Source: Doris montereyensis | Lineage: Eukaryota; Mollusca; Gastropoda; Nudibranchia; Dorididae | Assembly: GCA_037039925.1 (NCBI GenBank) | Contig: JAXRKP010000425.1 | Location: 187,501 to 251,500, forward strand | Length of the DNA stretch: 64,000 nucleotides | Direction of reading: 5' to 3' | Shown here: positions 14,101 to 26,800 of the stretch, piece by piece | Layout of the letters: every line of letters begins with the position of its first letter | Numbering within the stretch: position 1 is the first letter of the stretch | The notes under the pieces: generated by a model | What the model saw: only the letters and a program-made list of their open reading frames with translations | Databases searched by the model: none | What the model was told of the DNA's origin: nothing | Program-made: the position numbers and the translations under genes

Positions 14101-17100
14101 TACTAAACACGGCAGGAATAAAAAAATAAACGTATACATATTTTACGAAATTTAATCTCATATTATGATGATTCAGTAAAACGTATCAGTACCATACACT
14201 GTGATTAGCGGCAGGCACCCCTGGTGGTAGTGACAGGCTCAGTTTCTTTTGTTCTTTTTAAATCACATTTTTCACTTTTTATCTCATTGTTTTTTATCTC
14301 TGAAGTCACTCTGAAAAAAAGAAATCGGAGTATCGTAAACAAGGTGTGAATTAATTTCCAATGAGACACTTAATTATTGAAATCATTTGGCTGGTCATTG
14401 AAGACAAAGAGTTAATTGTTTAGCCAGTTGAATTGTGCATATAAGGAAGGCAACCTTCTTTATCACTGGTAGATCGGTATGATGGGTCTAGGTCAAGGGA
14501 GGGAAATATGATACGCTTTGAAGAGGCGAACTTGTTTTTTGTTGAGTCTTTGTCAACTTGTTAGTTTGAATTATTATAGGGGGAATAATCAAAGGTGACG
14601 TTGTTATCAGGTTTGTTTCCATCGTTTGTTTTTATTCTCTTTGTTTTAGTTTTTTTTTTCTTGTTTAGTATACCGATTTGCTTGATATTACTTCTTATTT
14701 CAAATTTGCACGCTTTTGTATAATTTGTGTGTTTGTCTGTCTGATGAGGAGTTAACAAGATGAAAATGAATTCATCTGCCTCAGGCGTTTCTCTCCTTTT
14801 CAACATTTCTTTCGTTTTTTGTGTTGTATTTATATGTTGTAATAAGATTTTCCAAATCTTAGCACACCAAATCTTTGTTGCAGAAACAATTTGTATGTGA
14901 ATAGTAGTAATATGGTGAAGTTGTATTTAGTGTAGAAATTGGCAACTTTTTAAAAAACAATCTTAAAGAGGCCCTTGTAGATTACTATTCTTTGTTGTGT
15001 TTGTTATTTGTTTTTTTTGTGTGTGATGACTTGAAAATGTCTTTGTTCATTTTTCACTCTTGAAGCCATACAATTATGTTTTAATGGATTTTTCTTATCT
15101 ATGCTATTTTCTTGCTGTATGTGGAAACTTTCTTGAAATTACCACAAACCACTTTGAAAGATCTTCATGCTGTCAAGGTAGCATTCAGTCATCAAGTGGC
15201 AACTACCAATCAGGGTCGTTAGAATACAGTATTTTGACCACTCTGATTGGCAATTGTGGCATTGCTAGCCGAGTGGTTAGGCTGTCAGAATTGGGATCAT
15301 GAGGTCCTGGGTTTGAATCCTAGCAATACTAGGTTCAACGGTGTGTTCCTCAGGAAAGACACATAACACACATTGTCCCCACTGACCCAGATGCAAATGG
15401 ACACAAGCACTACTAACTTGGGAATAAATACCTGTATCAAGAGACTAGTGGCCTGCCCATGACGTGAGAATTATCACCTGTTCCATTTCATGCTATAGAA
15501 ATCGGGATACGCTCTGGCTCCTATGGGCCGTAATGACATTGAAGGAACTTTACTTGATTGGTGGTTATTTTTGGGGCCTAAATTGACAGCCAATGAGAAT
15601 GCTAGAATTGTCTTTGTTTCTTTCAAGTAGACCCTGTCCACCATGGTGGGGACCTTGGGGAGAATGTTAGAACGCAAAGGCAGCGCAGCCCTAGGTGGCA
15701 TCTGGCGGTTGAATGCTGCCCTGACACTAGTTGTATGTCACTCACTCTATGCAAGTAGGGCATAGTTACAAAAACAAACAACCCATGTCTTTAGTTCAGT
15801 GATCTTGGAAAGAAATGGAAAATGACATGATTGATTTTTGCCTTCATGAATTATAGTTGTGATGTTGTCTTGCAAAAGTGAAAACACAAAACAAAAATAG
15901 ACAAAAAAATATTTCAAGATTTACTTTAATCGCTCATAGTAGATTTCAGTGATTTTTTTGTTGTTGTGTTTGCATATTTGTAGCATCCTTTCAATTTTAT
16001 TTCTGGTTCTCACTTTTCCCATTAACCGTTAACGTATTTGTGGACTGCTTGCTGGTCTTTAATAAAGTTTTTTCCTTTTGGCTTATCTTATATCAGATTG
16101 TTTAGCCACGTTGATTTTTCATCCTTATAAAGATCATTCTTCATTTAGATGGACAGATTGTTTTTCTAATGCGTATTTATATACTAATACTAACATTCTC
16201 TTGTTTTTATTATTTTCTTTTTTAATATAGTGCATTTTATTGGTTTTAAGGCTTAGTTTCTTCTCTACTCCGATAAGAAAATCTCTGTATACTCCAGCAC
16301 TAGTTTGAGAAAACTAATAAATTTATAAATAGACTACTATGATATATATATATTTATTTCATTTAAAAACAGGCACATAAAAACTCATGTGCAAAGACTT
16401 TGGTTTACGCTTGAGATGTACTGTCATCTGGAATGGCATTTTCATCTCTCCTTAGCTTTGCTTTCAGTGAGTCTATGGAAATGAGGCATTCATGTAGAGT
16501 GCTTTGTTTTGATATTGTTTCATGTTCAGTATATGCACACAGAGAGAGAACGTTTGATTTTTTTATTTCGATATATACGTTTAAATTTTGTGTTTTGCCT
16601 TTTATTATTCCCCCAACATAGGTTAAATCTGTATTTCTCTGAATCATCTCCTGCCCGATATAGCTTCAAGTCTTCTGCATTTTGCTATTTCCCCAATGAA
16701 GGTTGACATTGATATTACTATTGCTTTATTGATAAAGATATTTCTTCAATATAGTTTTATTTTATATTATAGGTATTTGTTTTTGTGTATTATTTTGACA
16801 GTGATGGAAACAGCCAGCACTCAGGTGGGTGTTTGCGTGACTTCAGGAATAAGCCATATCCCTGTGCGCATCAGAATTGAGTACAACAATCAAGTTCTCA
16901 GTGTAAGTAAATCAAATTTAAAAAGGAAAAAAGACAAAAAGCTGCCTGCCAACTGATATGTCAAGAATATTTATATTTAGTTCGTTTTATTTTACCGCTG
17001 AGTTCATAAGTGTATTTACCTTGAAAAGTATGTATTTGGGGTCGATTTTAGTTTTTTGTTTAAAGAAATTTTCGACTGCAGAGATTTAGAGAAATTGAGA

Positions 17101-17251
17101 TGAGTGTGGAAATGCCATTCTGAGTTTGCCAAACTAAAGTTAGTTGATAGAAGACATCTATTAGACACATTATATGCTGTGTTTTTTATTTTTTGTTTTC
17201 AATTGGGGAGCACTGGGAGAGATATATCTGAGATTTGCTGGAAAGCTTCTA

Positions 17252-17288
<37 letters not shown>

Positions 17289-17780
17289 CAATATATAACC
17301 ATCTAGGAAAGACATTTGTAGGTAAACAGAAATTGTCAACAAAAACCAAAATGGCAGTATACAGCACAGTTTATTGTCCTACCTCTATGACAGCAAAATC
17401 TGGATCTTAGACAGTAGAGTACAGGCAGCTGAAATGAAATATCTCAAAAGAGTAGTAGGGGGAAAACTAAAAGAGACAAAATCAGAAACACAACACACAA
17501 CAATAAGAGATCAAACCAAAGCAGATGTCATAAAAACTAAGAGAGAAATAAATAAACTGAGATGGTTTGGACATGTAAACAGAATGAATGACAATAAAAT
17601 AGCTAAATCAGTATACAGAGCTAAAACCCAAGGTAAAAAACCAAAAGACAGACTCAAGAAAGAAGATATAAAAAAGGTATTAAAGCAAAGAAATTTAACT
17701 CACAAAAGTAAACAGATGATCCTTTCGGCATCTGAACCCATACACTGGAAGGTAGAATGGGAACTGATAAAGAAAGAAAG

Positions 17781-17813
<33 letters not shown>

Positions 17814-20800
17814 TCAACAAAAATAAATATTTTGACTTGAGTGACAATTGCATGGGGCCAAACCTTCACAAAATTTGAACATGTTGAAAATGTCTGCATC
17901 TGTAGATCTTATTAAAATAGAAAGCACATTAAAATATTACAAGACCAGTCCCATTCCTTGAACAAAGAATATGAAAGATCACAAATTTCCCAAGGCATCA
18001 TGTACAAAAGATCGAGAACAGAAAGATATACAAATACGTTTGTTCCCACCTTCATTAAAAAACTCCAATGAGTTCTTGTTTTGTTTGACTTATACTATTT
18101 TCTTAGCCTTAAACTCTTACTTTCAGTTTTAAGCTCTTATTTATCGATTTTACTGAATCTACTAAACATTTATTTCTTATCGATTTTACTGAATCTACTA
18201 AATATTTATTTCTTATCAATGTTACTGAATGTACTAAACATTTATTTCTTATCGATTTTACTGAATCTACTAAATATTTATTTCTTATCAATGTTACTGA
18301 ATGTACTAAACATTTATTTCTTATCGATTTTACTGAATCTACTAAATATTTATTTCTTGTATCAGTGAGGTAAGTACAATAGTACAAATTTGTATAAGAA
18401 ATATATTCATAAAGTCTATACGTTTTGTAATGTACTGATTTTAGACATGAAATTGAGAATGGAGGCGAAAGTGAAAGGGATGGATTGTATTGTAATTTAT
18501 ATTCAATTTATTTGAAACGTGACCAGAGCGAATTTCCCTTAGGATAAATCAAGACATCTTATCCTATCTACAGGTCAAAGTTCACAATGGCATCACCAGC
18601 ACAAACAATCCAAATGATTATGAGATTTGCATGACAGCGGTCAACATCATTCTCCCAATGTCTGGATACATTGGAGTTTCGGCGGCTACGGGCGGCTTGG
18701 CTGGTTTGTTCTATAACGACTTTTACCACTCTTTTCAGGGCTCATCACACTCTTCCAGCCTCCTCTATAACTATAAGTCCTGATTCAGTTTTGTTTTGGC
18801 ATTTCCTTCTCTGCGTACACATAATAATGTTACAAAACTAGCTACCGTATGTTCTTTTTGTCACTTTCTCAATGTCTTGTACGTAGGTCTGGTGGTGTGG
18901 GTCCCAGACACAGCTAGTTAATCTAAAACTTGTTTTACTAAAGACACAATATAGTGTTTCTCTTTGACACGTCTAGGATAGTTTGTGTTGGCGGTTCTGC
19001 TGGTAGGTCCTACTTCTTTCCTTTCACTCTTTCACCTATCTTCCATCTCACTGTTCCCTCTTAAGTCGCCCGAGATCACCTCACCGCATATTGTGGACGG
19101 CACAGATTGCAAGGAAATTAGTATGCCAGTAAAGGCTTATAAATGATGTTTAAACACTGATACAGTTTGCTTTTCGTGATGGAATGATATTGTGACGTTG
19201 CCAATTTATATAGTAACAACCGTCGACCCTCCTCCCTCCTCCTCCTTTCAGATGATCACGATGTTCTTTACCTGGTGAGCCACTCCTGGTGGACCAGGAA
19301 TCTGAAACGTTTAAAATGTCTGAAGATGAACGCATGAAATACGAGAAAGAATTTAAGGATTACCAGGATCAGCTGAACAAGGCCAAAGAACAGTAAGAGA
19401 GAAAAATTTCTCATAGTTAGGCGTAGAGATTTACAGTGCTGTTAACAAGAAGGGTTATAGCAGGAAAAAATTTTTATTCATCTGTTTTTGTTATCTTTTT
19501 TTCTTTCAATCCGTTGTATTGAACGGATATATTATTTTTAAATTATTTTTTTTTTATATCAAATTTCATATTTTGTGTTGGATTTTCTCAAATCTATGTG
19601 ATTCATTTAAGGACGGGTTGTTTTGGTTTTGTTCATTTTTGTTACAAGAGATGGGCGGTTGGCGGGGACTACTGATAGGTTCTACTTCTTTCCTTCCACT
19701 TTTTCACTGATCTTTTTACCTTTGCTGTTTCTCTTAAGTCACCCTGAGATCACCGCATATGGTGGACGAGGTAAATTGTAATCAATGTATTGATCAATTA
19801 GTTGCAGGGGGCATTTTACTTCTGTCTTTTGAGTTTAAAAATCGTGTTACATGCATTGTGAGCTATTTTTACATGCAACGTAAGCTTGTTTCTGTTTTGT
19901 TTATAGATGTGATAATATATGTAATAATAATAATAGATGGATAGAATTTATATAGCGCATATCTAATGCCATGAATAATAATATGTTATACAATATACAT
20001 GTACATGTAATCATGTATTGGACGTACATAAAAATCGCAATACGCAAGAAGTGACTGCCCGAAAACGGTTGCATACTAGACAGCCCCTGTGTTAAGCCCG
20101 ACCTCCCGCTAACTGCTTCCCATTGTTCAACCCAGCCGTGGTAACACCTTCTCCTTCAACGATCGGATTTGATTGGCAAACCTATTTTTGGCACTTATTT
20201 TAAGTGCTATCATTTCTAGAAAGCCGATTGGTCTGTTTATGCCTTTTTGTGGCGTTATAGGTTATGATCCTAGTGTAATACATCACTTTCCGCGCAGCCC
20301 GTCATTGATGGTATTTTTAGCTACTGTTCTGCCTTTGTTTAAATACACACGTTTCATCGTTTTTGCTTCAATCGTCTATGTTTTTTATGGGTTTTCTGCT
20401 TTTGTTTTTATTTTTATCATCAAATTTGTCGTAATGGACTGCTACAAAAAGTGACTTGAGAGAGAAGAATCCTTTTTCCTAATGCCGCCCATCAGAAGCA
20501 TACGGGGACTGAGAAAATGTAAATGCACCACAGTGATTTGGTTGCGGGATATTTAATGTAGATCATGCAATATAATGACTGAATGTCTGGACTTCTTTCT
20601 GCCAATCTGGTACATTCTGCCAGGTCTCGTCCTGTCCAGTTCTTTACATGATTTTTCCCCATCGTCTTTTCTTCCTAGCTCTCAAATGTACATCGTCAAT
20701 TTGTTTACTCCCAATGTCTCTTTCTTTCCTGTTTTATGTTGTTGCTTTTTGATCCGTCCAAAATATCTGAGATTAGATATATGGGTAAAGAATAAAACGT

Positions 20801-23800
20801 TCTTAGTCGTTTCATCGATTTGTATGCAAAAGAGTGCTTTGAATTGCCCGTTTTGAAAATAATCCAACTTTTTCTTTTTTTCTTCCTTTTGTTCAAACAT
20901 ATTGTAATTGACTTTTATGTCCATTGATAGGTATGAGAAAGAGCACCCAGACCAGAAGAAAGATCCATACGATGGTCTGATGAAGAAGATTGGGTAAGTA
21001 ATACGTCAATATTTGGTTGCGTGAACAAGGAGAGGAAAGTTGTAACTGTCGCCACGTTGGGACTCTAGGTGTTGTAGGGTATTGTCAAAAAGCTGGTTTG
21101 GTATCCTGACAACTGTGGCATTAGGCTTTAATACAGTTTTAACTTGAAATTTTGGGTGGCAAGAGTTACTTTCAGGTGTGCCTTATTAATTAGAGCATAA
21201 ACTTATTCTTTCTTCAAAAGTACTTGCTTCTCAGACTCGACGTTTTGGAGCGTCTGTCAATTTAGTAAAAAGTATTTGTTTGAAAGGAAATTGCACTGTG
21301 AGGCTCAATTGCGTTAGTAATGAAAGTTTCCTCTTGAGTCCGAGTTGACTTTAAAGCCTTGTAAAGATAGAAACGTGAGACGCTTGAGCTCCGAGAGAGC
21401 CTTTGCAAGACGACCACAATCCCTTTCGGCCTCAGTTGGCTATGGGGTCAGTGGGGGTCCTGTGGCTCAATTCCTTGGCGATCAGGGGAGGCCATAATTA
21501 CATTGGGTAAAAAGAGCCCCCTCCTCCTTCAATGCTAGAACTCACTTAGCCTCGTCATATAGCAGGGTGTCCAGCAAGGTCGGAAATATGTCTGATTTGT
21601 CATACTCCAGGCTGAAATGGTCGGAAATTGATGTCTTGGGTATGAAAACAAGTAGGAAATGGGGCTGAGGTAGTAAAAACAAGGTTTCCATGCATCAGGG
21701 AAATCCTTGAAAACGAAAAAAATGTTTCCCGGTCGAGAAAATACCAGGGGAAATGATATATTGAGGACCAACATGAGGAAAATCAGGAAATCAAAGTAAA
21801 CATGAACAATTATAGGCACCGCGAAATAGGAAAATGCGAATAAGATTGTGGACGATGAATGATCATTTTGTCATCCATTTTCGGTCATGCATGCTTTGCT
21901 GTTTGGCGATTCTTTCATGTTGAAACTAAACGATTCCGATAGCTTCTTTAAAATTGTAAAGTTTGCTCAGGGGAATTAGTATCGGATTTCGACACAAAGC
22001 TTTCAACACTTTCTTTAGTTTTAGCGCCTATACAATGCCATGAACTGTTTATCTACGGCCCAGCCTCCTTTCTTCAATTTAACTTTTACTCTGGAGAGAT
22101 AAAGAATGCTGTGTGTGTTAAAAAGCCGATCGCGCACGTTGTTGTATGGTTCGTGTCAAAGGGAGAGAGACAGAGGCAATGTGCACATTTTAAGTCCGAT
22201 CGCGCATGTGTGTGTAAGAAGGCTAGACAGAGAATGTTTGTGTGTTTAATGGGACCAATCGCGCATGTGTGTATTAGTATTAGAAAGAGAATATATATGG
22301 AGAGTCGGGAGTTTACGGATGATTGAAGGCAAATGCAAGTGTTTTGTAACATTAGAGAAGGCTGGATGATCGAAATGATATCATGCACGCACGGCCTGAT
22401 AGCAGAATAGAGGTGGGGAAGGGAGAGCGGGAAGAAAGTCGATGTGAAAACATATAATGGCAAAATAAGAGGCGACTGAGTCTGACATATGGTATCGGAA
22501 GAGAAAGAGAAATAACGAATGTCTTCCACTACAGTGTAGACATGGGTGGGAAAGGGTAGAACTGGGAAGAAGGCAAATCATGTACTATAGTATACAGTAA
22601 TACTAGATTCAGATCTAGATCTAGATTCCCGGTTTTATTGAAGACTAAAGAAAGAGAGGGTGGGGTAGTTGCCATAATGGAGATTTTTTACTAGGGGAGA
22701 GGTGGGTTGGATTTATAATAATGCATTGAAATTGGAAACATTTACGCTGTTCTCCATTCCCTAGCGTCGGGGGAGTATTAGTATTTCTTTTCCTAGATAG
22801 GATTTTTTGTGTCGAGGTAGGAAATTTTCAGTTGACTTTGTGCTGGACACCCTGTATAGGGCTTTGATGATGACCCAGCCATTTTGGTTTTTGGGCTGGA
22901 CTCCCAGGTTTATGACCTGTTTTGGCTTCTCTGCTTGAATACGTTATGGTGACGGCCTTGATTATCATAAATAAAAACGGTTATTATAACTCTTCCACTT
23001 TGTCTTTTATTCAGCCTTTTCGTATTTGTTTTTGTTAGCACAGAGCATATAGCAGTCTACAAACTCTTACAGTCTTCTAGAACAGTTCTTTCCTTAAAAT
23101 CTCCTAGAATCTTCTTTTTAAAAAAAGGCTTTCCTGCCAGAAACTCATAAAATTTTAACGTATCATGGACTCAGCTCAACATTCATTGGCCATCAAAACA
23201 CTAAGGTTGTTTCTTGCCACTTCACCTGAAATTTCATTTAAAAAAGAAAGCAGTTTTAAAACACAGAATATTGTTTCAGTATTCAAGTGATTTTGTTTTA
23301 TTGTATGAACTTGGAAGATAATTTTTGAAACTGGTAGAAAATATGACATTGGTTCTCCTAAAATGTTTGAAAACCTCATCGAAAATCTCCCAGAAGCTCA
23401 TAAAGTTTCTGCGTTATATTGCTAGTAAAGGTAATGACATAAGATACTATGAAATTCCATAGGAACAAAGACAGGCAAACACAAGGAATAGACATAAACC
23501 GCGACCTCTGCGTTGGCACCTATCGTCACGCCATGAAAAGAAAGCGTGCTACCAACCTGAGCTAACTACGCTCCCTAAAAAAAAGTTTCATTAGCAAAGT
23601 CTTTTGCACGAATCTAATCATGGCCAGTATTTTTCTGTCTATTCCTTGTGTTTTGTCTCGTCTTTGTTCCTATGGGGCTTTCATAGTATCTTACGTCGTT
23701 ACCTCCTCTTCCGGCATGCCCCTTGCCTCACTGTTTGTCTTTATTGCTAGTAAGGCGCCTTGTGTTAGCAGTACTCTTAATTACGGTGATGACTACTGTT

Positions 23801-26800
23801 ATTTTTCCTCACAAGATGACTAACGTTTATTTGTTTTACTCTGATTTTTATCTTCTTTATTTTTTCCTTCCTTCCCGTGACAGTTCCAGCCCCAGTATGA
23901 GAAAGAGCTGAAGCAGATTTTGATGGCCAGAACAATATCCACTCCGTGTTAAACATGGTGGGCCGACGTCTGGACAGCAGATGATGGGCAAGCAAGAGTT
24001 GGTCTTGTCACGGGTCAATTCACTGCCCGTTGGTCAGCAAGTCCAGCCACAACACGGTGGACAACAGCCTCCAGTAAGAAGAGGGATTTCTGGGGGGGGG
24101 GGGGGGGGGATGTGACTTTGTTGTTTTTATTGTTGTATTTTATCTAAAATCGTGTGAGCTAAACCAAAACAAAAAGTGAACACAGAAAGTTATAAAATTG
24201 ATCCAGGCTGGATTATACGATAGAATGGTGGGTTACGCTACCAGATTTACGAGTAAAATGTTAAGTTCCCCTGGGAGAGACACTCAACATACTTTTCCGC
24301 ACTCAGCCTGGCAGAAATGAGTACCAACACGAGCTGGGGTGCTATAAAACCTGCGACAAACTAGCCATGTGCCATTGCTGTGATAGACTAGCCATATGTG
24401 CCATTGCTGTGACAGACTAGCTATATGCCATTGCTGTGACAGACTAGCCATGTACCATTGCTGTGACAGACTAGCCATGCACCATTGCTGTGACAGACTA
24501 GCCATGTACCATTGCTGTGACAGACTAGCCATATGTGTCATTGCTGTGACAGACTAGCCATGTGCCATTGCTGTGACAGACTAGCCATGTGCCATTGCTG
24601 TGACAGACTAGCTATGTGCCATTGCTGTGACAGACTAGCCATATGCCATTGCTGTGACAGACTAGCCATGTGCCATTGCATGCACTAGAGGTTGGTATAG
24701 GTTCTGTGTTACAAAACTTGTGACAGAGTAGCCATGTGCCATTGCAGGCTATACAGGTTGGTGTGACAGAGTAGCCGTGTGCCATTGAATGCTATAGAGG
24801 CTGGTATAGGTTCTGTGTGTTACAAAACTTGTGACAGGGTAGCCATGTGCCATTGCAGGCTATACAGGTTGGTGTGACAGACTAGCTGTGTGCCATTGAA
24901 TGCTATAGAGGCTGGTATAGGTTCTGTGTGTTATAAAACCTGTGACAGACTAGCCATGTGCCATTGCTGTGACAGACTAGCCATGTGCCATTGCATGCTA
25001 TATAGAGGCTGGTATAGGTTCTGGCAATGTTATAAAACCTGTGATAGACTAGCTATGTGCCATTGCAGGCTATACAGGTTGGTGTGACAGACTAGCCATG
25101 TGCCATTGCAGGCTATACAGGTTGGTGTGACAGACTAGCATGTGCCATTGCATGCTGTAGAGGTTGGTATAGGTTCTGTGTGTTATAAAACTTGTGACAG
25201 GCTAGCCATGTTACATTGCAGGCTATACAGTTGGTGTGACAGACTAGCCATGTGCCATTGTATGCTATAGAGGTTGGTATAGGTTCTGTGTGTTATAAAA
25301 CTTGTGACAGACTAGCCATGTGCCATTGCAGGCTATACAGGTTGGTGTGACAGACTAGCTGTGTGCCATTGAATGCTATAGAGGTTGGTATAGGTTCTGT
25401 GTGTTACAAAACTTGTGACAGGCTACCCATGTGCCATTGCAGGCTATACAGGTTGGTGTGACAGACTAGCTGTGCCATTGTATGCTATAGAGGTTGGTAT
25501 AGGTTCTGTGTGTTACAAAACTTGTGACAGACTAGCCATGTGCCATTGCAGGCTATACAGGTTGGTGTAGGTTCTGTGTGTTATATTTTCTCAAGTTTTT
25601 TTTTGGAGTAAAAACCTACCCCTTAAGTCCAGGTAGGTGGGTAGACATCTATTCGTATCAGAGAGACAGATGACAAAACTAGGAGGCCCTGTGTGCAGAT
25701 CGCAACACTCTGTGCACGCTAAAGATCGTCTTGGCTGTATAGGGTAGTCTGGGCACATTTTTACCCCCCCCCTTGAGATCACCGTAGCTGTGAATGTGGA
25801 TGAAGTGAAAGTCTGTCCGCCTCATGATCAATTTCTCCTTCCAGGCTCAGCCTCAGATTGGTGCTAGCTCCATCCAGAGGCACGAGATCGATCAACTCAT
25901 TCGCAACCAGAATTCTCTCATACAGCAGCTGGGTGATGTCAAGTAAGTGCTCTGTTGTCGTCTCTGTGATCACCGCATGCTCAGCTGTTCATGCCGCATT
26001 TATTTCCCTCTTAGTCTTACTAGTAGCCCACCCTGTTGGCCAAATGTATATGCAGTAAAAAGCTGATAATTGGAACAGCCGCTTAATTGGGACAGAGTTC
26101 TTTCTATAAAAAATACACCATTTAATTGGAACGATTGCTCTGGGACAGAATTCTTGTATGAAAAATACACTGCTTAATTGGAATGATTGCTCTGGGACAG
26201 AATTCTTTTCTATGAAAAATACACTGCTTAATTGGAAAGATTGCTCTGGGACAGAATTCTTTCTATAGAAAAATACACTGCTTAATTGGAATGATTGCTC
26301 TGGGACAGAATTCTTTCTATGAAAAATACACCGTTTTACTGGAACGATTGCTGTGGAACAGAATTCGTTCTATGAAAAATACACTGCTTAATTGGAAAGA
26401 TTGCTCTGGAACAGAATTCGTTCTATGAAAAATACACTGCTTAATTGGAAAGATTGCTCTGGAACAGAATTCGTTCTATGAAAAATACACCGTTTATTGG
26501 GCGCTCACCGCTTTATTGAAATGAGACGTGGCAGATCTACTGTGCATTCCTTACAAAATTTAATGTATTGAATTCTTTGATTAAACATATTTATTATACA
26601 TACCAAGGGTAAAAAGGATATGCAACCGCCAAAAACATATGTCAAATACTGCAGATAGAAGAAATGAACATACCATTGCCAATTATCGTAGTAAACATGT
26701 ATAATACACTATAAGATTATTCCATACGCCGCTTAAATAGAACGATTTCTATGGAAGGGTGCTGTTCCAAATAAGCAGCTTCGACTGTATTTGCAAGGTT

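Larger units (their letters stand above)
7096..16801 (+). other. LMAN1 intron 5 (9.7 kb)
   Basis: Largest intron. It contains an (AT)n tract, three SINE C copies, one SINE A copy and three satellites, listed separately. The stretches 7,100-8,050, 12,520-13,320, 13,490-15,250 and 15,560-16,800 look unique and AT-rich, with no exon recognised. Confidence 0.8.
16903..18573 (+). other. LMAN1 intron 6
   Basis: 1.67 kb; contains a LINE 3' fragment and a 35-bp tandem array (both listed). The rest is AT-rich unique sequence. Confidence 0.8.
20994..23883 (+). other. LMAN1 intron 9
   Basis: 2.9 kb; the middle is a TIR DNA transposon (21,563-22,854). No other element recognised in 21,000-21,560 or 22,860-23,880. 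Confidence 0.75.
24074..25844 (+). other. LMAN1 intron 10
   Basis: Almost entirely repeats: a G run (24,092-24,109), SINE A, a SINE-derived satellite and SINE B, each listed. Confidence 0.85.

Noticed and set aside
15261..15328. Functional tRNA gene
   Set aside because: It has A and B boxes and a paired acceptor stem, but is fused to a SINE body shared with four other loci, and the anticodon arm is not convincing.
18081..18368. 95-codon hydrophobic frame (SILLNLLNIYFL repeats), like a membrane protein
   Set aside because: It comes from the AT-rich 35-bp tandem array within LMAN1 intron 6.
20173..20454. 93-codon hydrophobic frame in intron 8
   Set aside because: T-rich sequence gives Phe/Leu/Ile text; no family match, no splice support.
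24345..25585. Regularly spaced repeats resembling a CRISPR array
   Set aside because: Direct tandem units without unique spacers, inside an intron of an animal gene.
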